From Ovis canadensis (lineage: Eukaryota > Chordata > Mammalia > Artiodactyla > Bovidae), in the NCBI RefSeq assembly GCF_042477335.2, contig NC_091262.1, positions 72,960,001 through 73,024,000 of the forward strand: a DNA stretch of 64,000 nt, read 5' to 3'. Below the pieces are notes generated by a model. The model was not told the DNA's origin. It did no database searches and saw only the letters and a list, made by a program, of their open reading frames with translations. Each line of letters begins with the position of its first letter. The stretch's first letter is position 1. Positions 11,286-21,920 of this stretch are shown piece after piece. The position numbers and the translations under genes are program-made.

Positions 11286-11518
11286 CTGGGACTTCCCTGG
11301 GGGTCCAGTGGATAAGAATCCATCTTGCAGTGCAGAGGACCCGGGCTCAACCTCTGGTCAGTAAATAAGATAACACACGCCTCCAGGCAAAGCCAGCCTG
11401 CCACAACTACTGAACCTGCCTGCCACAACTGTAGAATCTGCCTGCTACCCCGAAAGACCCCTCGTGCTGCGACTAAGAATTAAGGCAGTCAAACAAATAA
11501 ATTTAAAAAAAAAAAAAG
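11286..11518 (+). mobile_element. CHR-type (tRNA-derived) SINE
   Basis: It begins 'GGGACTTCCCTGGGGGTCCA', contains a degraded B-box-like 'GGGCTCAACCTCTGGTCAG', and ends in AAATTTAAAA and poly(A). Confidence 0.8.
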
Positions 11519-11754
11519 CATCCCTCCACCTCACATAAGGGAATCACTGCCCTACAATGAGAAAAGCAATTTGGAAAAAGCTAAAATAGACAAAGACTAT
11601 GGTCAGAGTGGGCCTTGGTGTTTAAGCCCCCCAAACCATGAGGAGACCTCTATAGTGGTTTGCTGGCAACATAGCTGGCTGAGCAGGGATAGAAATGATT
11701 CTGAAGCCTGAGAACTATCGGTGCATCTGCCCCAACCCCAATCCAGGTACTCAC

Positions 11755-12387
11755 CTTTAAAGTAGATGTAGTTCACCAGGACCAACATCGTTTCTGGGGA
11801 AAGGACCTTGAACAGCTCCTCAATTTTCCCCTGGGTTTTATTCTTCACATAGTCATTTTAGACTCCTGGCAGCTTCAGGATCCCCGAAGTTGGTCGAGAA
11901 GGCCTCGGAGGAGTACAGCACACGAGCATCTTCCCTGAACTTGTCCAGCAGCTTCAGCTCCTCCTGCACAAACATGGCGTTGCCCACGCTTAGCTGCAGC
12001 TCATTGCTGGGTCGATTGAGGGTCTGCAGGAGTTGCTGGAAGCCCTGGTGGATTTCTCTCTCGGGGGTCTCTGTGAGGTTGAACTTGAGACCTTCCAGGA
12101 TCTCTGTCAGGGTGGAGCCATGGGCCCCCAGGGACAGGAAGCCCAAGGCTATGGAGACACTCAGAGGGGAGAAGATGACATTCTTATTGGGGTTCTTCAA
12201 AGCCAACTGCTTGTAGAGGCTGAAGGCGAAGTCGGTGTTGCTTGAGGCTAATGCATGGTCATCCACAGACGTCCCTTTGTGCTGTCCTTCTGGGGTCACA
12301 ACTCAGGGAGGCAGCGGACACTGGAGCAGAGTCCAGCCACCAGGAGCCCCAGAGCCAGGAGGGGGGACACTCTCTCTGCCCTCATGT
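11755..12387 (-). pseudogene. Serpin pseudogene exon 2 (start codon, signal peptide, N-terminal half) with two frameshifts
   Basis: Acceptor TTTTCAG ends at 12388 and the ATG is at 12385-12383. A signal peptide 'MRAERVSPLLALGLLVAGL' is readable, but the frame stops at TGA 12298-12296. A 1-bp deletion (or 2-bp insertion) after 'CLPE' shifts the body into another frame, which then reads cleanly from about 12299 to 11856: '[19 protein letters not shown]', '[18 protein letters not shown]', '[18 protein letters not shown]'. A second lesion, about 2 bp missing near 11853-11857, gives TGA at 11855-11853 where the family has '[13 protein letters not shown]'. The original frame resumes with '[16 protein letters not shown]' through '[10 protein letters not shown]' to the donor GTGAGT. 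The two shifts sum to three bases. Confidence 0.93.
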
Positions 12388-14441
12388 CTGAAAATCAGAG
12401 CTCCTTTCAGTCTCCGCATGTCAGATGATGTCCCAACCCCCCTGTCCCCCGTGGTCTCTGTTCTCTCGGCCCTGCTGCTCTGGGACCTCGCAGGGGTAGG
12501 CACCCTGCTGGGCTCCCAACACACATGAGGAGGCTCTGGGCTCCCTCTCACCCTTTGGTCAAGTGCTGTGATCATTAGCAATTTCCCCAGTAGAGAGACT
12601 GGGCACAGAGAGGGGAAGGGGCTTTTCCAAGGTCACACAGCAGGCAGTGGAGGAGTGGGGGTGAGGAGCCTGGGGTGCCTGGCTCCAGGGCGGGGAAGCT
12701 GATGATGGGTGTGAGGTGCTGTCCAGCGAGAACCCATCTCCCTCTTCCCGGGAGCTGATACTGTCAGAGGGCCCAGGAAGCAGGGCTCCTTTCCCACCGT
12801 GCCCCTTCTCTGTCCCCCCAGGAAGGAGCCCTGCACTGATCAGAGGACACAGCACCTCTCCCCGCCTCTGAGGACAAGGGTGTGACCTCAGGGAGGCTCT
12901 CCCGTCGAGGTGCCTGGTCACAGTGAGGGTTCAGGAGAGAGCCCGCCACAGGCAGTGGGAACCGTGCTGTAGCCTGGCTGCCCTGAGGAGGGCTGGTGTA
13001 AAGAACAAGGAGGGCAGAGCATTCTGCTCAGCCCTGCCACGTGGACACGTGGAGGGTGTTTCCATCAAGAACCTGGAAAGGCCTCCTGGTGAGGAGAAGC
13101 AGGGTGAGCAGAGTCTCAGAGACCTGGTCGAGGATTTCATTTTGGCTTCTTGTGAGTGCTGTGTGGTGACGAGCAGTGACTGAACCTCTCTGATCCTCAG
13201 TTCTCACCTCCATCCAACATGTGGACTGGCTCAGGTGACATACAGGAAGAAGGTGCCGGGCTCCTAAGGGGAGTTCCAGACATGTCACCCCCTGCACTGG
13301 CCACCCTCTCTAGGACTCTACAAGCCGGACTGTGATCCCTGGGGTCAGAGGACAGAGCTACTGCCCAGAAGCCTCAGGAGAGACGGAGGTCAAAGCTGTG
13401 ACCTCAGCAAAGAGGGCTGTTTCCCTGCAGCCTCTGCCCCTCATCTCAGGGTTCAGAGGAGAGAGGACTGCTGGGGTGGTGAGGGGGGAGGGAAGGAGAG
13501 GAGGAGGTGGAAGGGAGGAGCCTGAGCTGAGTCTCGTTCAAAGCCCAGGGGAAAGGCCTTTGGGCATGCCTGAGGACAGGGGCGATCAATTATGCCAAAA
13601 ACTTGTTTATGCAGAGCTGATGCAACGGTTTCCTTTCACAAAGAATTAAATGTTTTCCCCCAAAACTCTTCCTGGAAAAATAGCTAGCCAGATGCTCCCC
13701 TGGTGGGTCGGATGGTAAAGAGCCCGCCTGCCGATGCAGGAGACACGGGGAATGTGGGTTTGATCTCTGGGTCAAGATCCCCTGGAGGAAGAAATGGCAA
13801 GCCATCCCAGTATTCTTGCCTGGAGAACCCCATGGACAGAGGAGCCGGGCACGCTAGAGTCATGGGGTTGCAAAAGGGTTGGTCACGACTTAGCAACTAA
13901 GCAACCAAAGAAGCATTTGGCCAGGTGGGAGGGCTGGCTCTGTTTCTGAGCTATCTGTCTTTTCAGTGCTGGGCAGATTCAGCTCCTGTCTGCTTGCCAG
14001 GGTCCTTGGAGAGACAGTGGAGCCCAGAAAACGCCCCTGGAGACCCCACAGCCTCTGCCCAGACGGATCCACTGTACTAATTCCGTCCCCAGGGCCCTCT
14101 GAGAGCAGCGCCCTGTGCCAGGGGAGGAGACACACCTCAGGGCCCTCGGGGGACCTCTGACCTGACGCTGGATGCATAGCTGGATGGGGCACAGCTGGCT
14201 CGAATCTCAACCCCAAAGACTCAAAGGCAGAAATGCCCCCCAGAAGCCCTGGTGGCACACCCCTCCCTTTGCGGGATGAACACTGAGACCCAGAGAGAGG
14301 ACTGGCCTTCAGAGGGCTCAGAACCCTCCCAGCATCAGACACACGTCCTCCCGCCTCCCTCCTGCCTCAGGTTCTACCAACCCCAGAACCACCCTGGGAA
14401 AGGGGTCCCTTGGCTCCCAGTGTGGGAGCATCATGGATTAC
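12388..14441 (-). other. Serpin pseudogene intron 1
   Basis: It runs from GTAATC (donor at 14441) to TTTTCAG (acceptor at 12388) on the minus strand. MIR-like pieces appear at about 12575-12670 (minus; 'CCAAGGTCACACAGCAGGCA') and about 13160-13215 (plus). A Bov-tA lies at 13692-13905. No other coding sequence was recognised. Confidence 0.7.
13692..13905 (+). mobile_element. Bov-tA SINE
   Basis: 'CTCCCCTGGTGGGTCGGATG', 'TGGCAAGCCATCCCAGTAT', 'TCTTGCCTGGAGAACCCCAT' and 'GGTCACGACTTAGCAAC' mark the element from left to right. Confidence 0.85.
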
Positions 14442-14500
14442 CTGCCTGCGAGAGCGGGATGTGGGCAGTGGATCCAGAGCTGCCGCCTGCCCGGATGCTG
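14442..14500 (-). pseudogene. Serpin pseudogene non-coding exon 1 (5' UTR)
   Basis: It lies 25-30 bp downstream of a TATA box on the minus strand and ends at CGCAGGCAG|GTAATC. Liver-type clade-A serpins carry such a short untranslated first exon. The start is set only by distance from the TATA box. Confidence 0.65.
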
Positions 14501-14522
14501 GAGTTTCCTGGGTGCTGCTGCC

Positions 14523-14528
14523 TATATA
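14523..14528 (-). promoter_or_regulatory. TATA box of the serpin pseudogene promoter
   Basis: The minus strand reads GGATATATAGGCAGCAG. Spacing to exon 1 and its splice donor is normal for an acute-phase serpin promoter. Confidence 0.65.
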
Positions 14529-14530
14529 TC

Positions 14531-15043
14531 CTGCAAAGCCCTCCTCCAGGCTTGTGAAATGTAGGTGGGGACAGCACAGTGTTCTGTCCTCTGACTGGAA
14601 ATGGGCAGATGACCATTCCTGGTAACAAGTTTCATCAGATAAACTCAAACAATCTAGCTACAGAAACCACTCACTTTTTGTCCCTCCCCAACAGAAAACC
14701 TAAACTAAAAATAAACAGAAATTTCCCTTGAGAGTGATTTTTCCCATTTAAGAAAATTCACTGAAGGGTCTGTGAAAGCTGAGAATATATAAAAAGGGAC
14801 ATTGAAAAATATCTCTGACTCTTGTTCTTTTAAAAAATATATGTATTGACTTTTCTTAGTCCCCCCCCCCCCCGCCTGTTTGTCATATCCTCATTAAAGA
14901 CCATGTAAAAACCCAGAAAATGGAAAGAATATTGAAAATATTCCCCAGAGCTGTGTCACTCCAGGACACCTCTGGCTAACACTGCGTTATTTCTACGAAT
15001 CACTTGTCTTGATGGGTGTGTGCAAGTGTGGGTGTGTGATCGG
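14531..15043. other. Serpin promoter upstream region; poly-C tract, no gene
   Basis: A/T-rich proximal upstream DNA with a 13-base C run at 14861-14873. No further feature recognised. Confidence 0.5.
14616..14625. promoter_or_regulatory. STAT-like element about 90 bp upstream of the TATA box
   Basis: TTCCTGGTAA (minus strand TTACCAGGAA) fits the TT(N6)AA form of STAT sites. SERPINA3 genes are known to respond to IL-6/STAT3. Function here is inference from motif and position. Confidence 0.35.
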
Positions 15044-15467
15044 GATCCCCAAACACATACTCAGACAAAATTGAAATGCAGGACCCTTTATGGGAATATA
15101 GCTCAATTTGCACGTTGAGACACGCTCCCATTCCCAGACAGGGCTGTCCCGCCGGAGGGTCCCCTTAGAGTGTCAAAAGCACAAGTGTCTGGGACCTCTG
15201 ATATCTGGTACCATCTGTCTGCGGGGGCCTGCCATGCTTTGGTTTGTCCAGTTGCCCTTCACTATTGGTTCACTTTAAGAGCTGGCTGTCCTTCATCCTT
15301 GCCCTTGGGGTCTCCTAGGACACTCTCTGAACCAATCTCAGACCTTTCTTATGCTCACGGTGGAACACCTGCCCCTTCATCTCTTACACCCACAACCATC
15401 CATCCATGATAGACCACAACAAACCTCTGTTACGCCTAGGGACTCCACCAAACTCCGTTTGGGGATC
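15044..15467. mobile_element. Candidate element bounded by an 11-bp inverted repeat
   Basis: GATCCCCAAAC at 15044-15054 is exactly complemented by GTTTGGGGATC at 15457-15467, giving a 424-bp unit with no coding capacity. The ends resemble hAT-type DNA transposon termini, but I see no clear 8-bp target duplication. A chance inverted repeat or degraded LTR is possible. Confidence 0.3.
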
Positions 15468-15489
15468 ACTGTGTTAGTGATGAGAATGC

Positions 15490-15725
15490 GGCTTTGGCAG
15501 AAGATAAACCTGAACCCTGAAAGTCTACTCACCAGCTGTGTGACCTCAAAACCTTTATGGAAACCCTTCCACCTTCATCTTCTCATCTCTAAAGGCAGAT
15601 GCATTTCCCTGAGAAAGGAGGGGTATCTTAAAAGGTTAAGTGAAATAATTCTAAATGTACACTCTGTTAAGACAGGATTTTTCCCTTGTTTTGTGCTGTA
15701 TCCTTAGAGAACTTAATAAACATTC
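15490..15725 (+). repeat. MIR/L2-like ancient repeat remnants
   Basis: 'CACCAGCTGTGTGACCT' and 'TCTTCTCATCTCTAAA' (MIR core-like) are followed by 'ACTTAATAAACATTCATTGA' (MIR/L2 3'-like). Confidence 0.5.
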
Positions 15726-16245
15726 ATTGACTGTAAGATGCTGAGGTGACCAAGGAGAGTTTGATCGCATCTTTCTGAAATGATGCGTCCTTTCAGGCTC
15801 CATATTTCCAGAATTGATAATATATATTAAGTTACACACAATCCCTAACACATAGTGGCTGAAACAAGGTTGCAGTTTACTTCCCTCTCATGTAGCTCCA
15901 GATGCAGGCAGTGTCTGCATGCAGACACGGTGGTTTCACTTTGTCAGGGACCCAGGTTCCTTCCAGCTTGTTGCTCTCCGTTACTAAGATTTGTTTGCCA
16001 GGCAGCCCATTACTGCATCAACCTTCCAGTTAATGGGAAGTGGGGATGGGAAAAGCACAATCTTTCCTTTGAAAGAAATGTCCTAAATGTTGCCTATGTT
16101 ATTTCCACTTCTGTTCATTGGCCATTGCTTGGTCACAGGGCCACACCTGGCTGCAGGGGAGGCTGTTCAGCACAGCCAACATTCTACATTGTGCAGCCAT
16201 GTCCCAGCTAAACGTGCAGGATTGCATTACTTTGAGAGAACCTGA
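15726..16245. other. No gene seen; ancient-repeat-like sequence
   Basis: Unassigned. 'ACACATAGTGGCTGAAACAA' resembles an old interspersed repeat found widely in mammals, family not identified. Confidence 0.35.
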
Positions 16246-16249
16246 GAAT

Positions 16250-17125
16250 GGACATTTTTGTTGTTGCTATTCAGTTGGCCAGACCTGTCTGACTCTGTAA
16301 CCCCATGGACTGCAGCACACCAGGCCTCCCGGTCCCTCCCCATCTCCTGAAGTTTACCCAAGTTCATGTCCATTGCATTGATGATGCTATCCAGGCCTCT
16401 CATCCTCTGATGCCCTCTTCTCCTTCTGCCCTCAGTTTTTCCCAGCATCAGTGACTTTTCCAATGAGTCAGTTGTTCACATCAGATGACCAAAATACTGG
16501 AGTTTCAGCTTCAGTATCAGTCTATCCAGTGAGTATTCAGGGTTGATTTCCCTTAAGACTGACCGGTTTGATCTTGCTGTTCAAGGAACTCTCAGGAGCC
16601 TTCTCCAGCACCACAGTTTGAAGGCATCAATTCTTCAGCGTTCTGCTTTCTTAACTGTCCAGCTCTCACAACCGTACATGACCACTGGAAAGACCATTGC
16701 TTTGACTGTACAAACCTTTGGCAGCAGAGTATGTCTCTGCTTTTCAACACGCTGTCTAGGTTTGTCATAGCTTTCCTGCCAAGAAGCAAACAGCTTCTGA
16801 CTTCATGGCTGCAGTCACGGTCTGCAGTGATTTTCTAGCCCAAGAAGAGGAAATCTGTCACTACTTTCACCTTTTCCCCCTCTATTTGCCATGAAGTAAT
16901 GGGGCCAGATGCCATGATCTTAGTTTTTTTAATATTTAGTTTTAAACCGGCTCTTTCACTCTCCTCCTTCACCCTCATCAAGAGGCTCTGTAGTTCCTCC
17001 TCGCTTTCTGCCATTAGGGTGGTATCATCCACACATCTGAGGTTGTTGATGTTTCTCCTGTCTGTCTTGATTCCAGCTTGTAACTCATCCAGCCCAGCAC
17101 TTCTCATGAAGGAGGAGGACAGAGC
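16250..17125 (-). mobile_element. BovB (RTE) LINE fragment with reverse-transcriptase remnant
   Basis: Read from the minus strand it runs from the RT region to the 3' end. 'AGIKTDRRNINNLRCVDDT' covers the RT catalytic motif, with CVDD where the family has YADD. It is followed by 'LNIKKTKIMASGPITSWQI' and then the 3' '[17 protein letters not shown]' block. Frameshifts break it, so no active enzyme is encoded. Confidence 0.9.
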
Positions 17126-17449
17126 TGTCTGCTCTGTTTGTTTAATCTGTATGCTGAGCACATCATGAGAATGGACATTATACATCAGTGCTAATATTGC
17201 CCCAATATTTTCCCCAAGTGTTCCCAAATTCTCTGGCCTCAGGAGAGCCATTATTTTCCTTAAGACTGAACTGACTTAGTCTGAACTCCAGTTGATGTAA
17301 AGCTAAAGAATTTTCTGTTTTTCTGAGTGCTGCTGGGAATGCTTGTGGGGGGCTGATTTGTCCTGGATGTCCTCTGTCCCCTGGAGTTCTAGACTAATGC
17401 TCCAGGGCCATCTCTCAGCCTTTCCCTGAGCTCCTATAGTCCTCATTAG
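17126..17449. other. No gene seen between two BovB fragments
   Basis: Short unassigned segment with an A/T-leaning left part. No repeat family recognised. Confidence 0.4.
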
Positions 17450-18250
17450 TCTCAGTTCAGTTCAGTCACTCAGTCGTGTCCTACTCTTTGCAACCCCATG
17501 GACTGCAGCATGCCAGGATTCCCTGTCCATCACCAACTCCTGGAGCTTACTCAGACTCATATCCATTGGTGATGGCATCCAACCATCTCATCCTCTGTCA
17601 TCCCTTTCTCCCCCTGCCTTCAATCTTTTCCCAGCATCAGGGTCTTTTCCAATGAATCAGTTCTTCACATCAGGTGGCCAAAGTATTGGAGTTTCAGCTT
17701 CAACATCAGTCCTTCCAAAGAATAGTCAGGACTGATTTCCTTGAGGATTGATTGGAAGTCCAAGGGACTCTCAAGAGTCTTCTCCAACACCACAGTTCAA
17801 AAGCATCAATTCCTTGGAACTCTGCTTTCTTTATAGACCAATTCTCACATCCATACATGACTACTGGAAAAAACCATAGCATTGACTAGACGGACATTTG
17901 TTGGCAAAGTAATGTCTCTGCTTTTTAATATTCTGTCTAGGTTTGTCATAGCTTTTAATGCAAGGAGCAAGTGTCTTTTAATTTCATGGCTGCAGTCACC
18001 ATTTGCAGTGATTTTGGAGCCAAAAAATTAAAGTCTGTCACAGTTACCCCATCTATTTGCCATGAAATGATGGGACCAGATGTCATGACCTTAGTTTTCT
18101 GACTGTTGAATTTTAAGCCAACATTTTCACTTTCCTCATTCATTTTCACCAAGAGGCTCTTTAGCACTTCTTTGCTTTCTGCCTTAAGGTGGTGTCATCT
18201 GCGTATCTGAGGTTGTTGAGGTTTCTCCCCGCAATCTTGACTCCAGCTCA
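17450..18250 (-). mobile_element. Second BovB LINE 3' fragment, same orientation
   Basis: It starts at the 3' tail (AGTTCAGTTCAGTCACTCAG on the plus strand). It extends to the RT-proximal region, where the minus strand encodes 'LKFNSQKTKVMTSGPI' and 'SWQIDG', and ends near 'AATCTTGACTCCAGCTCAT'. Multiple indels. This may be a separate insertion or a rearranged part of the neighbouring BovB. Confidence 0.9.
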
Positions 18251-18289
18251 TTGGTCTGCTTTGTTTCAAAAAAATTTTTTTTTATCTAA

Positions 18290-18350
18290 AAATATATATT
18301 TATTTACTTTGCTGCAGAGGGTCTTAGTTGCCACTTGCAGGGGTTTTTGA
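18290..18350 (-). repeat. CHR-type SINE fragment
   Basis: 'TATTTACTTTGCTGCAGAGG' and 'GTCTTAGTTGCCACTTGCAG' are the complement of the CHR SINE 3' half. Confidence 0.55.
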
Positions 18351-18769
18351 TACTGGCTTTTTCTTCAATTCCACATGCGCTGTTTCTGCAAGGATGGCCG
18401 TGGAACCCTGTTTTCTAGGCACTGATGAGAATATAAGGAAATTACGATACAGAAGAAATTTGAGATTGGTTCTTCCTCTGTGTAAAGTGAATGGAAACAT
18501 TTCTCCCAGAATGCATGGAGGGTCTTGTCCAAGACAGAGACCAACTTCTGCTCCATAAAAAGAAGGCTCCACAGATTTTTTTTTTAATATTCATTTCTGT
18601 CCTCGTTACCCATGGACTGTATAAGTCACAAGCACTTTTGTAATATTGCTCATTCCTTTATTCCATCTGTTCTGGGAGGGGCAGATCTTCTTTCCCTGTC
18701 CAGGCATTGAACCTAACTGCCAATCCATCAAGGGTTAGAGGCTAGAAGCAAAGTTCTCTGATTTTTTAC

Positions 18770-19300
18770 CCTGTTTGAAAGCAAAACTGTTTCAAGGAGG
18801 CAAAAACTGCTGAACAGGTACAAAGTTTATTATTAAAGACATAGTGCAGTGTATGGGGGAGCACACAGAGAAGCCGTTTCTTTAAGTCAGAAGCAGAACA
18901 GAAATACACACCCGGAAAGGAGTGCCAGTATCCTGAATGAGAAGCAAAGTAGAAAGGTGATTTAAATCACTTATACAGGACGGTCCTTCTGGGTCTTTGT
19001 TTACATTTAGCCAGTTATTTTGTTTCTTTTCTCACACGCAACTGGGTCCTTGGGCCCTCCCCAAGATGCGTGCTCAACATTTTGCTAAGGCCTCTAGGTG
19101 CATGTCCACACTTATTGTGGGGTAGGAGTCCCCCCTTTCTGACCTCCAAGAAGCCTCTCTGCACATATGCAGACAGGGAAGTCTTCCTGGACCTCCAAGT
19201 GGACACCTTATCTCTTTACTACAGCAGAGCTCAGCTTCTGCCGGTACCTTTGTCCTTGGAGTGTCTGGCTGAGAACAAAGCTTGAATTTCACTCCACTTG
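18770..19300 (-). mobile_element. Probable ERV LTR (minus strand), boundaries unclear
   Basis: On the minus strand the segment has a TATA-like 'CTGTATAAGTG', then about 140 bp later 'AATAATAAACTTTGTACC'. That order and spacing (U3, TATA, R, polyadenylation signal, U5) is typical of an LTR. No internal retroviral gene is attached and clean ends or target duplications were not found. Family not identified. Confidence 0.4.
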
Positions 19301-20142
19301 ACAAACCCCAGCTGTGTAGCCCAGGACCCATCTATCTCCTACCTCACTTCTTTTATCCGACTATAATCCAAATGTGCTCTGTAAAAGTCCAGGTAGCGAC
19401 TATTTTACATTTTAAGGCCACGTTTGGTCACCTCCTCTCTTCCTTCTCCTTTTGTTTTAACAAACTTTTCAAATGAAAGTGAAATATAACTTTAACATAT
19501 TTTCATAATATAATTTATGATATAGAAAAATATAATTCTTAGCTTGTGAGATACACAGAAACAATCTGTGGGGAGATTTGACCAGGGACCTGGTTTCACT
19601 GGGCGGTGGTCAGAGGCCCAAAGAGTCCACAAACATGAAGAAGCTTTTCCCTGCTGTAGTTCAGGCTCACCTCAGGGCTTTCAGCCACATGTGGTCTGGG
19701 GTTTTGGTGTATTTCTTTGCCCCCCTCCCAGCTTCCCATTCCATCCCACCCTCGTTGCCACTGCAGGGAACCCTTCCCCAGTGGAATCTTCTCATTCTCT
19801 GCCTTCTTGTCTCCTTTTTGCTCTTCTTCTGCGGCCTCCTGCTCCTGAAAAATCCTCTGCTTCCTTCGTTTTCCCCAGCCCCCTTCTCCTAGCTCCTGAG
19901 CAGGTAGTCAGATTGCCAATCAAATATTCAGTCCCACGAGGCTTCAGATGGGACTCCCTGGGTGGGGCCAGGTGGCTGCTGCTTGTTCCACAGGCAGAAA
20001 ATATACTAGATTATCCCCCGAGGGCCACAAATGACTGCCTCTTTGTTTAGGTATGGTTCCTATTTATGTTGATGATTTTGATGATTACATCTTTGTCTGT
20101 GTCAATCTCCAGGGAAGGGACTTGGGAGGAAGGAAAAAATGT
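19301..20142. other. No gene seen; unique intergenic DNA
   Basis: Includes an A/T-rich patch (19460-19560). The open frame at 19568-20050 has biased Pro/Ser/Leu composition and no recognisable domain. Confidence 0.4.
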
Positions 20143-20360
20143 CAATCCTTCCCGGGTGGTGCCAAGGTAAAGAGTCTACCTGCCTATGCAGGAGATGCAG
20201 GAGACGTGGGTTTCCAGGCTCTGGAAGATCCCTGGAGGAGGGCATGGCAACCCACTCCAGTATATTTGCCTGGAGAATCCCATGGACAGAGGAGCCTGAA
20301 GGGCTACAGTCTATAGGGTAACAAATGGTCAGACGTGACTGAGCAACTGAGCACAGCGAA
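20143..20360 (+). mobile_element. Bov-tA SINE
   Basis: 'CTTCCCGGGTGGTGCCAAG', 'CATGGCAACCCACTCCAGTA', 'TTGCCTGGAGAATCCCATGG' and 'GTCAGACGTGACTGAG' are in order. Confidence 0.88.
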
Positions 20361-21044
20361 CACAAAAATTTCAACATCTAGTCTCATGACTTGCCCGAGG
20401 ACCCCAAACTGTTAAATGGGAGAGCTGGTAGAGCCCGGGAAAAAACAACCCAATACCAAGCTCAGGCTCGCCCTACCTTCATGTACCCTTTCTTAAAAAA
20501 ATTAGGAGGACATTTCCATGTTCCAGCATATGAAAGAGAATTACAGTCTTGAGAGTATAATTCTTACACAGGTGTTAGAGCCACTGCATTTAAAGATGTT
20601 GATTATCTATGGATCTGCACTGAAAGGCTGTGTCTTTTATGTGGGGTGGGGGGTCTCTGCTGAATGGGAGCTCTAATCCCATCAGTCATCACCAAGCGAG
20701 ATACACACACACATACACATATATATATTTTTAAAAGTTAATGATGGATGAAACTTGGTCATGTTTAAACGCTGATGATTAGAAGCCTAGAGATAAAATA
20801 AAAGATTGATAATTCAGGGAAGTAAGATGTGAACCCCTGTTTCGGTTGGGCATTGATGTGGCCTTGAGCTGCAGGGTAACTGCAGTAACAACCAGCATGA
20901 GGTTTTTCTGTCTCACAGGTGGACAAATACCTGGAGACCAGAGTCTGAGTGCCCTGGGAGATGCCGGGATATAGAGGATCCTGGGACGAACTTGGTCCAC
21001 AGAGATCCCTGGAGGGAGGGTTGATTTGGCTCTGACTAGCTAGG
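20361..21044. other. No gene seen; short CA/TA tract at about 20703-20730
   Basis: Unassigned intergenic DNA with a small (CA)/(TA) microsatellite. Confidence 0.45.
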
Positions 21045-21195
21045 CAGAGGACAAGATGGCTAGATAGCATCACTGACTCAATGGACATGAATGTGAGCAA
21101 ACTCTGGGAGATGGTGAAGGACAGGGGAGCCTGGAGTGCTGCAGTCCATGGGATCGCAAAGAGTCAGACATGAATGAGTGACTGAACAGCCGCAA
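21045..21195 (+). mobile_element. BovB 3'-end fragment
   Basis: 'AGGACAAGATGGCTAGATAG', 'CAATGGACATGAATGTGAGC' and 'GCAAAGAGTCAGACATGA' match the terminal about 150 bp of BovB. Confidence 0.8.
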
Positions 21196-21920
21196 CACAT
21201 GGAAGAATAAATTTTCCAAAGAGAACCAAAATCATGCTTTCTGTCTCACAGTGTGATCATGGCACTCCCTGGGTGGTAGTTTATAATGACCTTGACCAAC
21301 ATGGTGGGTGGTGTGCAAGTGACTGTGTGACCTATGGTCTAGCACAGCGCTGTGAGGAGGGCCACGCCACACGCAAGGGACTCATATAGGTGTCCTGACC
21401 GCAGCTTGGCTGAGGTCTTTGCTCACAGCCAGCAGACATGTGGGTGAGGAAGCCTTTGATGGTTTCAGTCAGCCATTGTCCACGAGTAACCAGGAGACAC
21501 CCAGACTGAAAGATTCTAACCGCCTAGTCAGACTTGAATGCCAGAACTGGGAGAATTAGTAACAGGAAATGGTTGTTGTCTTATTACCAACATTCTGTAC
21601 ACACAAAAAAAAAATTTTTCAAAATTGAACGCAAAGTACAGATTTTTTTTTTTTTAGATGAACGAGAGACTGGACGACTTATTGCCAGCAGGCCTGCATT
21701 ACAAAAATGGAAAAGAAAGTTCTTGGGACAGAAGGAAAATACACAGACAGAAATTGGTACCTGAACCCAGGAATGAAGAACACCAAACATAGAGAAAGTG
21801 GATGTTTTTTCTCATTTTGGAACACTGATGGATGTTGATTGTTTATAGCAACAACAACAAAAAATTGCAGTATGCTGTGGAGTTTATAATGTATATAAAT
21901 TAAAGATAACAATAGCACCA
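21196..21920. other. No gene seen
   Basis: Unassigned. Contains A- and T-runs at 21605-21655. No conserved frame. Confidence 0.4.

Larger units (their letters stand above)
9762..11754 (-). other. Serpin pseudogene intron 2
   Basis: It starts GTGAGT at 11754-11749 and ends CAG at 9764-9762 on the minus strand. It contains an L1 3' end and a CHR-type SINE. No further exon-like sequence was recognised. Confidence 0.8.
4630..14500 (-). pseudogene. SERPINA3-like serpin pseudogene, five exons, non-processed
   Basis: The locus has the clade-A serpin layout: a non-coding exon 1 (about 14442-14500), exon 2 (11755-12387), exon 3 (9491-9761), exon 4 (6637-6787) and exon 5 (CDS part 4856-5050). The introns are about 2054, 1993, 2703 and 1586 bp, all GT...AG. 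The encoded parts match the ruminant SERPINA3 (alpha-1-antichymotrypsin/endopin) family, which are secreted inhibitors of serine proteases. Examples are '[19 protein letters not shown]', '[17 protein letters not shown]', '[14 protein letters not shown]', the hinge 'GTEGAAATG', and the serpin signature '[11 protein letters not shown]'. Three lesions destroy the frame: a frameshift at about 12296-12300, a 2-bp deletion at about 11853-11857, and TGA at 9508-9510. Introns, promoter and polyadenylation signal are present, so this is a duplicated gene copy, not a retrocopy. Which cattle paralogue is closest cannot be decided here. Confidence 0.93.
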
